64,000 nucleotides of DNA from Paenibacillus radicis (ex Gao et al. 2016) (GCF_014641555.1 NZ_BMHY01000007.1:1813-65812), one strand, 5' to 3'; positions 33,485 through 42,277 are shown, counted from the first letter of the stretch. Notes: generated by a model from the letters alone, not told the origin. Translations and numbers: made by a program.

Positions 33485-33967
33485 TTACGAACGAGCGAAG
33501 CCTTCTTCATCCATGTATTGCACGGCTTCCTCATACGTTTCAAACGCCATCTCCAGATTCAATCCGGAATAAATGTACCACATATCATCTTCCAGCTTTA
33601 AGATCAGCTTTTGGTCGGAGAGGCCGTACCACTCCTCTTCCTTCACCTTTTTCCGTCTGCGTGACGGCTTCGGCTCTGGCGCTTCCTCCCGGCGGGACAA
33701 GGAATCAATCGCCTCCCGGATCAGCGTACGAAGCGACTCCTCACTGAAATCTCTGATGTTCACAAGTCCTTTATCATCAGTCGGATAGCCATTCAGAAGA
33801 CCTGCATACACGTAGCCGTTGCCGTTAGGATGCAGATGATAAATGACATTTTTACGATCGTACAAGCTGTCTTCATACTGAAAGTTAACTCTTCCGAGCG
33901 ATACATCGTTTCGCTGCAGCTCTTCGAAAGAGGCGATAACAGCCAGTTTTTGATCAAAATTCAACAT
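33485..33967 (-). CDS. Hypothetical 160-residue protein with charged linker
   Basis: I do not recognise a family. The protein has a beta-rich N-terminal half (VNFQYEDSLYDRKNVIYHLH, NGYVYAGLLNG), a strongly charged linker (PSRRRKKVKEEEW near residue 107) and a second beta-rich piece (LILKLEDDMWYIYSGL) ending in a helix. No signal peptide and no Cys. Codon use is ordinary for the window. A 53-residue gene lies directly upstream on the same strand, with 17 nt between. Confidence 0.65.
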   Translation of the reverse strand: MLNFDQKLAVIASFEELQRNDVSLGRVNFQYEDSLYDRKNVIYHLHPNGNGYVYAGLLNGYPTDDKGLVNIRDFSEESLRTLIREAIDSLSRREEAPEPKPSRRRKKVKEEEWYGLSDQKLILKLEDDMWYIYSGLNLEMAFETYEEAVQYMDEEGFARS

Positions 33968-33984
33968 TAGAAAAATCCCCCAAG

Positions 33985-34146
33985 CTATAGATGCTCCCGA
34001 TTTACCTGTTCGTTACGAACCATTTGCTCTAACTTCTCCACCAGTTTATCATGCTCCGGATCGGCCTTTATCAAGCCGAACCATGATTTGCGTTTTTGCT
34101 GCTTCAACAGCTTTAGCAGGTAGAGCTTTTCTTTTAACGTCAACAC
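33985..34146 (-). CDS. Small basic helical protein of 53 residues
   Basis: The frame opens with GTG at 34146, 10 nt after GGAGGAG, and ends with TAG at 33985. A TTG nine bases upstream is an alternative start. The product is two amphipathic helices: TLKEKLYLLKLLKQQKRKSW, then DPEHDKLVEKLEQMVRNEQV, joined by FGLIKA. It has no membrane segment. The ribosome site and regular heptads make it a credible gene. It probably forms an operon with the hypothetical gene after it. Function unknown. Confidence 0.55.
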   Translation of the reverse strand: MLTLKEKLYLLKLLKQQKRKSWFGLIKADPEHDKLVEKLEQMVRNEQVNREHL

Positions 34147-34420
34147 TTGCAATCAACTCCTCCGAGAACGACGGGATCAAGTTGCTTTTTATTAATAGTA
34201 CTCGATTTTTGGTCGGGCGGCTACCTGAAGGAGCAGGAAGGTGAGAATTGGGGGTGGAAATGCGGTTATGCAGTGCTCTGTGCATGAAAACGAATAAGCT
34301 CCGCTTCAATTGTTCAATTCGACGAATGCAGGCAAAGCCAATTGACGGCCTGAGAGGAGCAAACTTATGATGGGAGCAACTAAGGCGATATTCGTCTGCA
34401 GTGCAGAGAGGGTGGGAAGC

Positions 34421-34903
34421 GTGAGCAGAGATAGCGATCAGCATTATTTGCGGCGATGCATCGAGTTGTCACGCAGCGCAAGGGAGAACGGCAATACGCC
34501 TTTTGGCGCTATACTTGTGGGGCCGGAGGGCGACATTTTATTAGAACAGGAAAATGTTGAGTTGACGGAGCGCCGCTGCACAGGTCATGCTGAGACAGCG
34601 CTGATGGAGAAAGCGTCTCATCAATATCCACATTCTTATTTATGGCAGTGCACGCTGTATACAACTTTCGAGCCATGCGCCATGTGCGCAGGGGCTATCT
34701 ATTGGGGCAACGTTGGGCGAGTCGTATATGCATCGACTGAGGAAGCGCTGCTCAAGCTGACAGGCAGCCATGAACAAAATCCGACGTTCAACTTGCCTTG
34801 CCGCGATATTTTTGCCAGAGGGCAGAAGGCCATTAAAGTAGCAGGGCCATTCCCGGAGCTTGAGGCGGAGACGGTTGCTGTACATGATAACTATTGGCTT
34901 TAA
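34421..34903 (+). CDS. Nucleoside deaminase (CMP/dCMP deaminase fold, guanine deaminase-like)
   Basis: The 160-residue enzyme has the zinc deaminase motifs TGHAETALMEKA (His and catalytic Glu) and FEPCAMCAGAIYWG (two Cys). The length and the C-terminal pattern SHEQNPTFNLPCRDIFARG fit GuaD-like guanine deaminases or related nucleoside deaminases better than tRNA-specific TadA. It would hydrolyse an amino group from a purine or pyrimidine. GTG 34421 is used because AGAGGGTGG lies 5 nt before it; a longer frame from 34367 adds residues without homology. Confidence 0.85.
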   Translation: MSRDSDQHYLRRCIELSRSARENGNTPFGAILVGPEGDILLEQENVELTERRCTGHAETALMEKASHQYPHSYLWQCTLYTTFEPCAMCAGAIYWGNVGRVVYASTEEALLKLTGSHEQNPTFNLPCRDIFARGQKAIKVAGPFPELEAETVAVHDNYWL

Positions 34904-34911
34904 CCGGAAGT

Positions 34912-34950
34912 GAAGGAAGCCAGGCGCGAAGCCGGGCCTCCTTCTTTTTT
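34912..34950 (+). terminator. Terminator after the deaminase gene
   Basis: GAAGGA-GCC-GGC pairs with GCC-GGC-TCCTTC around GCGAA, with two mismatches, followed by TTTTTT. Confidence 0.8.
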
Positions 34951-35037
34951 GTCCCACTTGCGCATAAGCATGAACATATAGGAAGCGGGACAAACGGATC
35001 ATGGGGCTGAATTGGCAATGGCAAGGAGGGAATAAAG

Positions 35038-36111
35038 GTGGCGCGATGGGGAAGAAGAGGGTTGTTGTCTCGGATGATTGACCGCTGGCCGGGCGGATCT
35101 ATGAAACGGGTAAAGACGGTGAGCTGGGGAAATCGTTTTTCCTCAAGCAGCAGCGGCAAAGCCTGGGGCGGCAAATGGCAGCCAAAGCCTAAAATGCGGA
35201 CGAAGGCGGTGACCGGAGGACCTCGGCCGGCATGGGGCGGTCTTCGCGGTTCGCAGCGGCGGCCGCGTGCGTTCAAATCTTCAAGCAGCGGGAAGGCAGT
35301 TGTCATAAGCGGAGGCGATTCACGGCCAGTGTCTCCGCGAAGAAAAAAGCGTTATTGGGTGCTCGTCGCCCTGCTCATACTACTGATTGGCACGATTCAA
35401 TCCTTCGTCTATATCGAGAAGCATCTGCGGCCGCCGCTTATGAAGGTGGCGCAAATCCGGATCAAGCAGGTAGCGACACAAGCCATTAATAAAGCGACGA
35501 CCGAGGAGGTTGTCTCCAACTCGGACTTTGAGAAGCTCATCGATTGGAAAATGAACAGTGCCGGCAAAGTGTCCGGCTTCATGCTGAACTATGCGGAGCA
35601 CACAAAAATACGGGCACAGACGATTGAGACGGTGCAGTCTACCTTATCTGACCTGAAAGAAATTCCGGAGCGCATTCCGATCGGCAATGCACTAGGCAGC
35701 GCAATTATTTCGTCTTACGGCCCGAGAGTTCCGGTTAAGTTCGAGCCGGTAGGTGCGGTAAAGGTTGATCTGAATACGAGGCAAAAAAATGCCGGCATCA
35801 ATATGATTCTTATTGAAGTCTATATTCATATCGTGACGGAGGTTGCCATTATCGTTCCGTTTGAAACAGATCCTCAGCTGGTCGAGACCGAAATTCCGAT
35901 TTCGTATCTGCTCGTCGTCGGGGATGTGCCAATGTACTATTACGACAATAAAGGCAATCCGGTAGGCGATTCTGCAGCACAAGCTCCTAATATATCCGTT
36001 CCGTTAACGAACGGCGAGGGCGTATCCAAGCCTTCGGACGGGAGTATGATTGAAGAACATCTGAACTCTTCATCGCTTCCTGCGCCTGAGGCCGTCGGCA
36101 ATGGCGATTAA
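35038..36111 (+). CDS. yunB: Sporulation protein YunB with long basic N-terminal extension
   Basis: The 357-residue protein carries the YunB domain from about residue 100: one transmembrane helix (VLVALLILLIGTIQSFVYI), then HLRPPLMKVAQIRIKQVATQ and VSFGxxGP-type lipid-contact-like segments. YunB is a mother-cell sporulation protein of unclear function. The first 100 residues are an Arg/Ser/Gly/Trp-rich cytoplasmic extension (SSSSSGKAWGGKWQPKPK), about 100 residues more than Bacillus YunB. The GTG start has AAGGAGGG 7 nt upstream, so the extension is real. It is convergent with lytH, its neighbour in Bacillus too. Confidence 0.85.
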   Translation: MARWGRRGLLSRMIDRWPGGSMKRVKTVSWGNRFSSSSSGKAWGGKWQPKPKMRTKAVTGGPRPAWGGLRGSQRRPRAFKSSSSGKAVVISGGDSRPVSPRRKKRYWVLVALLILLIGTIQSFVYIEKHLRPPLMKVAQIRIKQVATQAINKATTEEVVSNSDFEKLIDWKMNSAGKVSGFMLNYAEHTKIRAQTIETVQSTLSDLKEIPERIPIGNALGSAIISSYGPRVPVKFEPVGAVKVDLNTRQKNAGINMILIEVYIHIVTEVAIIVPFETDPQLVETEIPISYLLVVGDVPMYYYDNKGNPVGDSAAQAPNISVPLTNGEGVSKPSDGSMIEEHLNSSSLPAPEAVGNGD

Positions 36112-36124
36112 TTGCAACGGACGC

Positions 36125-36168
36125 GAAAAAGCTGATCCCCTTTATGTCTGACGGGGATCAGCTTTTTT
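36125..36168. terminator. Bidirectional terminator between yunB and lytH
   Basis: AAAAAGCTGATCCCC (36126-36140) pairs with GGGGATCAGCTTTTTT (36153-36168) across a 12-nt loop. Confidence 0.88.
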
Positions 36169-37220
36169 TATCCATTGGAGCGAAGCCGCTTGCGTTCGTC
36201 TGTCTCCCATTTTTTGAGGAGCGGATAGGGATCGAAGGACCACTCGATCAGGCCTCGATCACGATAGACGCCATAATGTAAATGGGGCGGAAATTTGCCC
36301 TGCGTACCTGGCTTGCCGTAACCGGAGCTTCCGACCCAGCCGATGACCTGACCGGGGTTGACGAGCGAGCCAACGCCAATAGATTTATCGAAGCCCTGCA
36401 GATGAGCGTAATAATGATAGTAGTTATTGAGGTCGCGGATACCGATTCTCCAGCCGCCGTAAGGGTTCCAGCCCTTTACTTCGATGATGCCGTAGCAGGT
36501 GCTTCGGACAGGAATGCCGTAAGGCGCGAAAATATCGGTACCCTCATGACTTCGTTTACCGCCCCAGCTGCGGGCATTGCCCCATGTGCTGCGGTAAGAG
36601 TAGTTGGACCCTACGGGTATGGGAAAGGCATGCTCGAACAAATCCAGGCGCTCATGAGCGGCGTAAATTTGCGCAAATTGCTGAATCCGCTGAACGGCTC
36701 TGCTGTTGCGGTAATAATCCCACAGCCCTATTGAAAAATCATCCTCTGTAGAGCCGCCGTGCTGCAGCAGCCGGCTTGTAATGGAGTAAAGCAGATCAAA
36801 GTCATTGTTCCGATCTGCTATGCCATCGCCGTCACCATCCCGGCCAACCCCGTTGAACCATTGGATAGATACCGGAGACGTATCAGAAACATCGGGATTT
36901 AGCGGCCCTGCCCACTGCTCCTCTTCGATAAATACGCCGCTGACATCGCCAAGCTGAGGCCGTAATTTCGGCTTCGCTTTGCTGAGCGTCCGCTCGTATT
37001 GATCGATTGCGGCAATGCGGTACCAAGGAACTTCCGACATGATGCTTAACCGTTCATACAACTGCTGCCGCAGCTTGAGGACGTTCGCGTCGCTTCGCGT
37101 ATCCGATGCTTCCGCTTGCGCTGCGGCCGGCTTGTCAGCCTGCTGAGCGGAACAGGGCTGGCCTGCCATGGCAATGGAAACGGCTAGTATGGCTGCGGCA
37201 ATTGAAATGGTCTGTTTCAA
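36168..37220 (-). CDS. lytH: M23-family peptidase, LytH-like sporulation endopeptidase
   Basis: The 350-residue exported protein has a signal peptide (SIAAAILAVSIAMAG), a helical middle domain and a C-terminal LytM/M23 domain. Zinc-site marks are RSHEGTDIFAPYG (HxxxD) and PPHLHYGVYR (HxH). LytH in Bacillus cuts the L-Ala-D-Glu bond in spore cortex peptides. Assignment rests on the fold plus its place beside yunB and lipA, as in Bacillus. The sequence GDGDGIADRNNDFD in the middle domain resembles a small calcium-binding loop. TTG 37220 is preferred after AAAGGGTGG. Confidence 0.8.
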   Translation of the reverse strand: MKQTISIAAAILAVSIAMAGQPCSAQQADKPAAAQAEASDTRSDANVLKLRQQLYERLSIMSEVPWYRIAAIDQYERTLSKAKPKLRPQLGDVSGVFIEEEQWAGPLNPDVSDTSPVSIQWFNGVGRDGDGDGIADRNNDFDLLYSITSRLLQHGGSTEDDFSIGLWDYYRNSRAVQRIQQFAQIYAAHERLDLFEHAFPIPVGSNYSYRSTWGNARSWGGKRSHEGTDIFAPYGIPVRSTCYGIIEVKGWNPYGGWRIGIRDLNNYYHYYAHLQGFDKSIGVGSLVNPGQVIGWVGSSGYGKPGTQGKFPPHLHYGVYRDRGLIEWSFDPYPLLKKWETDERKRLRSNG

Positions 37221-37273
37221 ACGTTCCACCCTTTCGCTGGCTCTTTCGCATAATCGTTATGTTTTGCAAATCA

Positions 37274-37301
37274 TTGGCTTTTATGCGAAACGTGCTATAA
37301 T
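37274..37301 (+). promoter_or_regulatory. Promoter of lipA with a structured leader
   Basis: TTGGCT (37274-37279) and TATAAT (37296-37301) are 16 nt apart. The leader to 37439 can form CTGACCCC (37322-37330 region) with GGGGATTAG (37356-37365 region). I see no known riboswitch. Confidence 0.55.
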
Positions 37302-37439
37302 AAACGGAGAACTTCGCACTAGCCTGACCCCGCGCTGAGAGCTGCGTGTCGTTAGGGGATTAGTTGTAATTATATGCACAGTTACGTTGACAATCGTTTC
37401 TACACCAGTTGAAATCGATATTGAAAGCAGGGAAAGCTA

Positions 37440-38345
37440 ATGAAACAGAAGCAGAAGGATAAACTGCCGAAGCCGGATTGGCTTCGTATTAAACTTTCGA
37501 CGGATGGCAATTATTCCGAAATTAAGGACATGATGCGCTCGAAGACGCTCCACAGCGTTTGCGAAGAAGCTCGTTGCCCAAATATATATGAGTGCTGGTC
37601 CAATCGTACCGCTACGTTTATGATTCTGGGCGATATTTGCACGCGCGCTTGCCGCTTCTGCGCGGTTAAGACAGGTTTGCCTACAGAGCTTGATCTGCAA
37701 GAGCCGGAACGTGTAGCGGAAGCAGCTGAGCAAATGGGGCTGCGCCATTGCGTTATTACTTCGGTTGCACGCGATGATTTGTCAGACGGCGGCGCTCAAA
37801 TTTTTGCCGGGTCGATCAAAGCGATTCGCGAACGGATGCCATTTTGCCGGGTAGAGGTGCTTATTCCCGATTTCCTCGGCAACGCAGATGCGCTGAAAAT
37901 CGTTATGGATGCCAAACCTGATATTTTGAACCATAACATCGAGACGGTGGAACGGCTGTCCGATCGCGTTCGCGCGCGCGCGAAGTACAAGCGCTCGCTG
38001 GAGCTGCTGAAACGGGCGAAGGAAATGAATCCGAAGATTCCGACCAAGTCCAGCATTATGTTAGGCGTGGGCGAGACGTACGAGGAAGTTTTGCAGGCGA
38101 TGGACGATTTGCGCGCCGTGGATTGCAATATCCTGACGCTGGGACAATACTTGCAACCGACGCCTAATCATTTGGCGATTGAGCGCTACGTGCATCCTGA
38201 TGAGTTTGCCAAGCTGAAAGAAGAAGGACTGAAACGGGGCTTCCGCCATGTCGAGTCCGGACCGCTTGTCCGCAGTTCCTATCATGCCCATGAGCAGACA
38301 GATTCCGCCGAAGAGGCGCAATCCCGTGAGCTTACGGGCGTATAA
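37440..38345 (+). CDS. lipA: Lipoyl synthase
   Basis: The 301-residue radical-SAM enzyme inserts two sulfurs into octanoyl chains on lipoyl domains of 2-oxoacid dehydrogenases and the glycine cleavage H protein. Both iron-sulfur sites are complete: Cys-41, -46 and -52 in [12 protein letters not shown] for the auxiliary cluster, and Cys-67, -71 and -74 in CTRACRFC for the SAM cluster. Length is normal. GCAGGGAAAG precedes the ATG. The next gene is yutD, as in Bacillus. Confidence 0.97.
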   Translation: MKQKQKDKLPKPDWLRIKLSTDGNYSEIKDMMRSKTLHSVCEEARCPNIYECWSNRTATFMILGDICTRACRFCAVKTGLPTELDLQEPERVAEAAEQMGLRHCVITSVARDDLSDGGAQIFAGSIKAIRERMPFCRVEVLIPDFLGNADALKIVMDAKPDILNHNIETVERLSDRVRARAKYKRSLELLKRAKEMNPKIPTKSSIMLGVGETYEEVLQAMDDLRAVDCNILTLGQYLQPTPNHLAIERYVHPDEFAKLKEEGLKRGFRHVESGPLVRSSYHAHEQTDSAEEAQSRELTGV

Positions 38346-38381
38346 GCCATATTTTAAGCTCCGAGAGGTGGGGGAGAAGCG

Positions 38382-39062
38382 TTGATTCAGATCGGTGGAA
38401 AAATCTATGAGTTGCTGCATGAGAACCGCAATGGCTGGAATGCGGATGCTTTCAAGGACCGATACAGTGAAGTGCTGGAGAGGTATGATTTTATAATCGG
38501 CGATTGGGGCTATAACCAATTACGGCTGAAAGGTTTTTTTCGCGACAATCATATGAAAGCAACGAAGGAAAGCGCATTCTCCGGTATGACCGATTATATT
38601 AATGAATATTGCAATTTCGGCTGCGCTTTTTTCGTCTTGGAGAAGACAGGCAGCGTGAAGAGGTCGCCGGAAGATGAAACGAATGAGGAAGAGGAAGCGC
38701 TGCTGAACACAGATACAGACGCACACTTGCCCGAAGGCGATGATTCGCTTATTTCGGCAATTGTCGCTGGTGTAGCTGCGGCCGCAGCCTCATCAGCAAC
38801 TCCGATTGCTGCAGTCCCTCCTCAGGTGTCCAAGGGAACGCGAGAGCGCGAAGGACAACCATCCGGAGGCGCGCAGCAGCAACATGAGAAGCAGCGTGGT
38901 CCTCGCAATGAGCATCGCCGAGGCTATCGGCCAAATGGCGGCGATCGGAACAAGAAGCCGATCAAGCCTCCGGCAGGCAAAGCGGTCGCTGTCGCTTCCG
39001 AGAAACAACAGCAGCAGGCGCAGGCTTCGCAGTCGAAAGAGAGTGATCGTACGACGACATAA
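38382..39062 (+). CDS. yutD: YutD-family protein with disordered C-terminal tail
   Basis: The first 95 residues are the YutD (DUF1027) domain: IGGKIYELLHENRNGWNADA, YDFIIGDWGYNQLRLKGFF, DYINEYCNFGCAFFVLEK. Its function is unknown. The remaining 130 residues are low-complexity: an acidic patch, an Ala-rich stretch, then Gln/Arg/Lys-rich sequence to the end. Such a tail would suggest RNA or protein contacts (inference). The start is TTG, 5 nt after GGGGGAGAA, 36 nt downstream of lipA. Confidence 0.85.
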   Translation: MIQIGGKIYELLHENRNGWNADAFKDRYSEVLERYDFIIGDWGYNQLRLKGFFRDNHMKATKESAFSGMTDYINEYCNFGCAFFVLEKTGSVKRSPEDETNEEEEALLNTDTDAHLPEGDDSLISAIVAGVAAAAASSATPIAAVPPQVSKGTREREGQPSGGAQQQHEKQRGPRNEHRRGYRPNGGDRNKKPIKPPAGKAVAVASEKQQQQAQASQSKESDRTTT

Positions 39063-39072
39063 AGAGCGAAAT

Positions 39073-39104
39073 AAAAACTCCAGCCCAATGGGCTGGAGTT
39101 TTTG
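39073..39104. terminator. Bidirectional terminator between yutD and nadK
   Basis: AAAAACTCCAGCCC pairs perfectly with GGGCTGGAGTTTTT across the loop AAT. Confidence 0.92.
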
Positions 39105-39105
39105 T

Positions 39106-39897
39106 CTACAAATCGATGAACGCATCACGTACGCGGTTCCAGAACGGAAGCGGACGATAACGGGCAAAGTTCACTTTGTGAGAGCTGACCGTACAGCGAA
39201 TAGAGCGGATATCATTGCGCTGAATGCTGACGTGATCGATGACGAGCTGCAGCCTTTGTTCTTTTTTGGAAATGATATCGCAGTGATGATGCTGCGGCAG
39301 CAAAAAAGAAGAGCCAAGCGTCCGGTATACCCTGTTGTTAATGGAAGCAATTTCTGCGATTTGCAGCGATTCAATCGAAGGGTGAACGATGGCTCCGCCA
39401 ACGCTTTTGTTGTAGGCGGTGCTGCCGGAAGGCGTCGAGATGACGATACCGTCGCCTCGAAACATTTCGAAAGGCTCGTTATTAACGTTCACCTGAACAA
39501 CCAGCGTTCCATCTACACCTTTGATCGTAAAGTCGTTTAGCGCAAAATAATGCAGCTTCTCGTTTGGCGTCTCTACTTCAATCTCGGCAAGCGGATAGTG
39601 AACCAGATGCGGCTCTTCCTTAGCCATCAATTCAACAAGCTTACTCAGCTCATTCGCTTGCCAGTCGGCATAAAAGCCGAGATGACCAGTATGAATGCCT
39701 ACGAAGGCGACTTCTTCTACCCGGTGGACATAATTATGGAAAGCTTGCAGCAAAGTGCCATCGCCGCCGATTGAGATGACGATTTCCGGTTTTTCATCTT
39801 CCCGCTGGAAGCCATACCCCGCTGCGAGCTGGTGAAACTGCTCAGCTAGTGATTGTGATAATGTATCTCCTCGGTCAATAACCGCGTATTTCAACAA
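39106..39897 (-). CDS. nadK: NAD kinase
   Basis: The 263-residue enzyme phosphorylates NAD to NADP. The nucleotide motif ISIGGDGTLLQAFH has GGDGT at 44-48. GIHTGHLGFYADW and the NE/D-type TPSGSTAYNKSVGG motif follow. Size fits the compact Gram-positive NadK2 form. The start is TTG 39897 after AAGGGG. It is convergent with yutD and ends at the shared terminator. Confidence 0.95.
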   Translation of the reverse strand: MLKYAVIDRGDTLSQSLAEQFHQLAAGYGFQREDEKPEIVISIGGDGTLLQAFHNYVHRVEEVAFVGIHTGHLGFYADWQANELSKLVELMAKEEPHLVHYPLAEIEVETPNEKLHYFALNDFTIKGVDGTLVVQVNVNNEPFEMFRGDGIVISTPSGSTAYNKSVGGAIVHPSIESLQIAEIASINNRVYRTLGSSFLLPQHHHCDIISKKEQRLQLVIDHVSIQRNDIRSIRCTVSSHKVNFARYRPLPFWNRVRDAFIDL

Positions 39898-39981
39898 AAT
39901 TAAACCCCTTCCGAAAGCTTCTGTATACCATAGATGATATCGGAATCTGTCGGCAAATACAATGAGGAGACAAATGTTGTT

Positions 39982-41052
39982 TTATGGTGCGAGCCAGCCC
40001 CATAGCAAGTAGACTAAGGCGATGGAAATGAAACCGTGAAGCATTCTGGACACCAGAAGTGGTGCATAACGCATATCGGTCCGGCTAAGCAAGCTGACAA
40101 CCTGCGCATGAACGGACAAACCTCCCCAAGAGAGTACCCATGCGGCAATAGCTACTTGGTGCATTAATAAAGTGCCGGAGCTTCCGGCTGCTTTGGCTCC
40201 AAGCGTTACCTCGAACAGTCCGTAAATGACGGCATCGGCAAGCTGCAGCGGCAGGCCAAACCATTGGAACAAGATGCGGAGCAGTTCCGACATCGCTTCG
40301 GCTACACCCGTTCGGGTCAGCATCTCGATGACGACAGAGAAGAAGACGACCAGGCCGCCAATAACAATCATCAGCCGAAGCGCCGATTGGATGGAATCCT
40401 GAAGCAGTTTGCCAAGACTGCGGCCATCGAGCAGCCGGGCTTCATGCATAGCTTTTAGAGCAGACGCTATTCTTGACTCCCTTCGTTTTCCCTGGTTATT
40501 AGTTGGACGACGGTGAGGTCCGCTCATCGGTGCTTTGCGATCATGGAACCGCATAAGCAGCCCTATAATGAGAGCGCCGACGTAATGGGCAGTAGCAAGA
40601 ATAGGAGCCAGAGCTGCATTGTGAAAAAAACCTAGCGATACAGCACCGATCAGGAAGACGGGGTCTGAGGTGGTTGTGAAGGCGACAAGACGCTCTCCCT
40701 CCGCCCGATTGACCAGCCGCTGCTCCCAAAGCTGAACCGTTAATTTGGCACCAACGGGATAGCCCGATACATAACCCATAGCGACAACGAAGCTGCCGAT
40801 GCCGGGAAGCCGGAACAATGGGCGCATGAGCGGATCAAGCAGCTTGCCGAAAAAATGAACGATGCCAAAGCCCAGCATCAGCTCGGAAATGACTAAAAAC
40901 GGGAATAAAGCAGGGAACAGCACCTGCCACCATATCATGACGCCTCTTAGCGATGATTCCAATGTTTGAGACGGGAAGCAAGCCATGAGCATAACGATCA
41001 GCAAAGCTCCCAACCCGGCTAGTGAAGCGGGATGCGCGAGGGTGCGCAGCAT
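39982..41052 (-). CDS. ylbJ: Sporulation integral membrane protein YlbJ
   Basis: The 356-residue protein has about eight hydrophobic segments in a nucleoside-transporter-like (Gate domain) pattern: WWQVLFPALFPFLVISELML, AMGYVSGYPVGAKLTVQLWE and SWGGLSVHAQVVSLLSRTD. YlbJ is a mother-cell gene needed for heat-resistant spores in Bacillus. ATG 41052 is the start, with AAGGAGG 7 nt upstream. It is a single gene, possibly read from a sporulation promoter that I cannot place with confidence. Confidence 0.88.
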   Translation of the reverse strand: MLRTLAHPASLAGLGALLIVMLMACFPSQTLESSLRGVMIWWQVLFPALFPFLVISELMLGFGIVHFFGKLLDPLMRPLFRLPGIGSFVVAMGYVSGYPVGAKLTVQLWEQRLVNRAEGERLVAFTTTSDPVFLIGAVSLGFFHNAALAPILATAHYVGALIIGLLMRFHDRKAPMSGPHRRPTNNQGKRRESRIASALKAMHEARLLDGRSLGKLLQDSIQSALRLMIVIGGLVVFFSVVIEMLTRTGVAEAMSELLRILFQWFGLPLQLADAVIYGLFEVTLGAKAAGSSGTLLMHQVAIAAWVLSWGGLSVHAQVVSLLSRTDMRYAPLLVSRMLHGFISIALVYLLWGWLAP

Positions 41053-41297
41053 AGACAATCCTCCTTGAAGCATCGGTTCTGTTTTGAGCCTTTAGGGATG
41101 CGAACAGCGTCTGGGAATGCGTAGCGAAATAGCGCTATAATGCTTGTCTATTACTTATATGTGGGAGGGTGGACATCCATCCCTAAACCGAGATTGGAAA
41201 GCTGAAAAATAATTCTCATTATTTTAAGAAAACGCTTGCAAGGACAGGGATCATCCATGCTACAATAGAAATATCCTAAGGGCATGGAGGGATCGGA

Positions 41298-41396
41298 ATG
41301 TTCATGAGTGTAATTGCTGGCATCCTAGTCTGCGCGTTTGTCTATGTCATTCGAGAGTCTCTTACCGCACCAGGCGAAGAGGACTATGAGAGTTAA
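41298..41396 (+). CDS. 32-residue single-span membrane protein
   Basis: This tiny gene has GGAGGGATCGGA directly before its ATG, a TAA at 41394, a possible promoter (TACAAT at 41261-41266) and a strong terminator 24 nt after the stop. The product has one hydrophobic helix (MSVIAGILVCAFVYVI) and an acidic tail (RESLTAPGEEDYES). The complete transcription-unit layout makes it a convincing gene. I do not recognise a family. Confidence 0.7.
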   Translation: MFMSVIAGILVCAFVYVIRESLTAPGEEDYES

Positions 41397-41419
41397 ACAA
41401 GCAACTTCCACATATAGCG

Positions 41420-41450
41420 CCCCGCATCGACAGCGATGCGGGATTTTTTT
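41420..41450 (+). terminator. Terminator after the 32-residue membrane protein gene
   Basis: The 9-bp stem CCCGCATCG / CGATGCGGG with loop ACAG is followed by ATTTTTTT. Confidence 0.92.
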
Positions 41451-41508
41451 GATTTGAGCGAGTTGGCGGTAAAGTTCCGCGGTTGTATGTGTACGTGCGT
41501 GATTTTCT

Positions 41509-42124
41509 CTACAGTGAAGGGTTTTTCGCTATCCGTGAACTTCGGTTCACCAATAACGAAGTTAGGTTCGCTGTAGAGTGATCCAGTCCTAGCAATGTGT
41601 GTGGAGCGAAGTTGGCTTCGCTAAATAGGGCGTCCGGTTCGCTGTAGGGCGACCAAGCCGCGCTAACCACATTTTAGCGAAGCAGGTTCTTAAAATAGCG
41701 AAGCTATATTCGCTGCAGGCTGAGCTTAAAGATACTTCACTTGCTACAGCGAAGTGAATTTCGCTATCCGTGAACTTCGGTTCACCAATAGCGAAGTTAG
41801 GTTCGCTGTAGAGTGATCCAGTCCTAGCAATGTGTGTGGAGCGAAGTTTGCTTCGTTAAATAGCGAGTCTGGTTCGCTGTAGGGCGACCAAGCCGCGCTA
41901 ACCACATTTTAGCGAAGCAGGTTCTTAAAATAGCGAAGCTAACTTCGCTGAAGTTTGAGCTTAAAGATGCTTCAATTGCTACAGCGAAGTGAACTTCGCT
42001 ATCCGAGAACCTAGGTTCACGAGTAGCGAAGTTAGGTTCGATATAGAGTGACCAAGCCCTAACAATGTGTGTGGAGCGAAGTTGGCTTCGCTAAATAGCG
42101 AGTCTGGTTCACTATAGAGTGACT
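41509..42124. repeat. 235-bp tandem repeat (2.6 copies) built of AGCGAA/TTCGCT palindromes, cluster 2
   Basis: Copies begin at 41509, 41744 and 41979 (CTACAG), exactly 235 bp apart; other anchors keep the same period and copies 1 and 2 are nearly identical. The third copy stops near 42124. Each full unit holds four AGCGAA-N6-TTCGCT palindromes (in copy 1 at 41513-41530, 41555-41572, 41605-41622 and 41697-41714) and one hairpin. That hairpin is GTGAAC-TTCG-GTTCAC in copies 1 and 2 and GAAC-CTAG-GTTC in copy 3. The gap 41397-42277 contains a terminator, this repeat and the DUF2225 upstream region, but no gene. Confidence 0.9.
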
Positions 42125-42277
42125 GCACGGTGTATATCATCTATTGTAATTCCGAACGCTAGCTAGTTCCTTCCTCTTAAATCACTTTCTTTTATACTCC
42201 AAAATACCTACACAATTGCGCTGGTTTTGTCGATAGATAAGTATATATGCACATACAGAATAGGAGATGTGAACCAT

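Noticed and set aside
34260..34370. Plus-strand frame of 36 codons with GGGGGTGGAA before its ATG
   Set aside because: The ribosome site is fair, but the product (Cys/Arg-rich, no regular pattern) looks random and there is no terminator or conserved partner. Left uncalled.
37310..37439. CTGAGA in the lipA leader as a TPP riboswitch
   Set aside because: Other conserved parts of the thi-box are missing, and lipA is not a thiamine gene.
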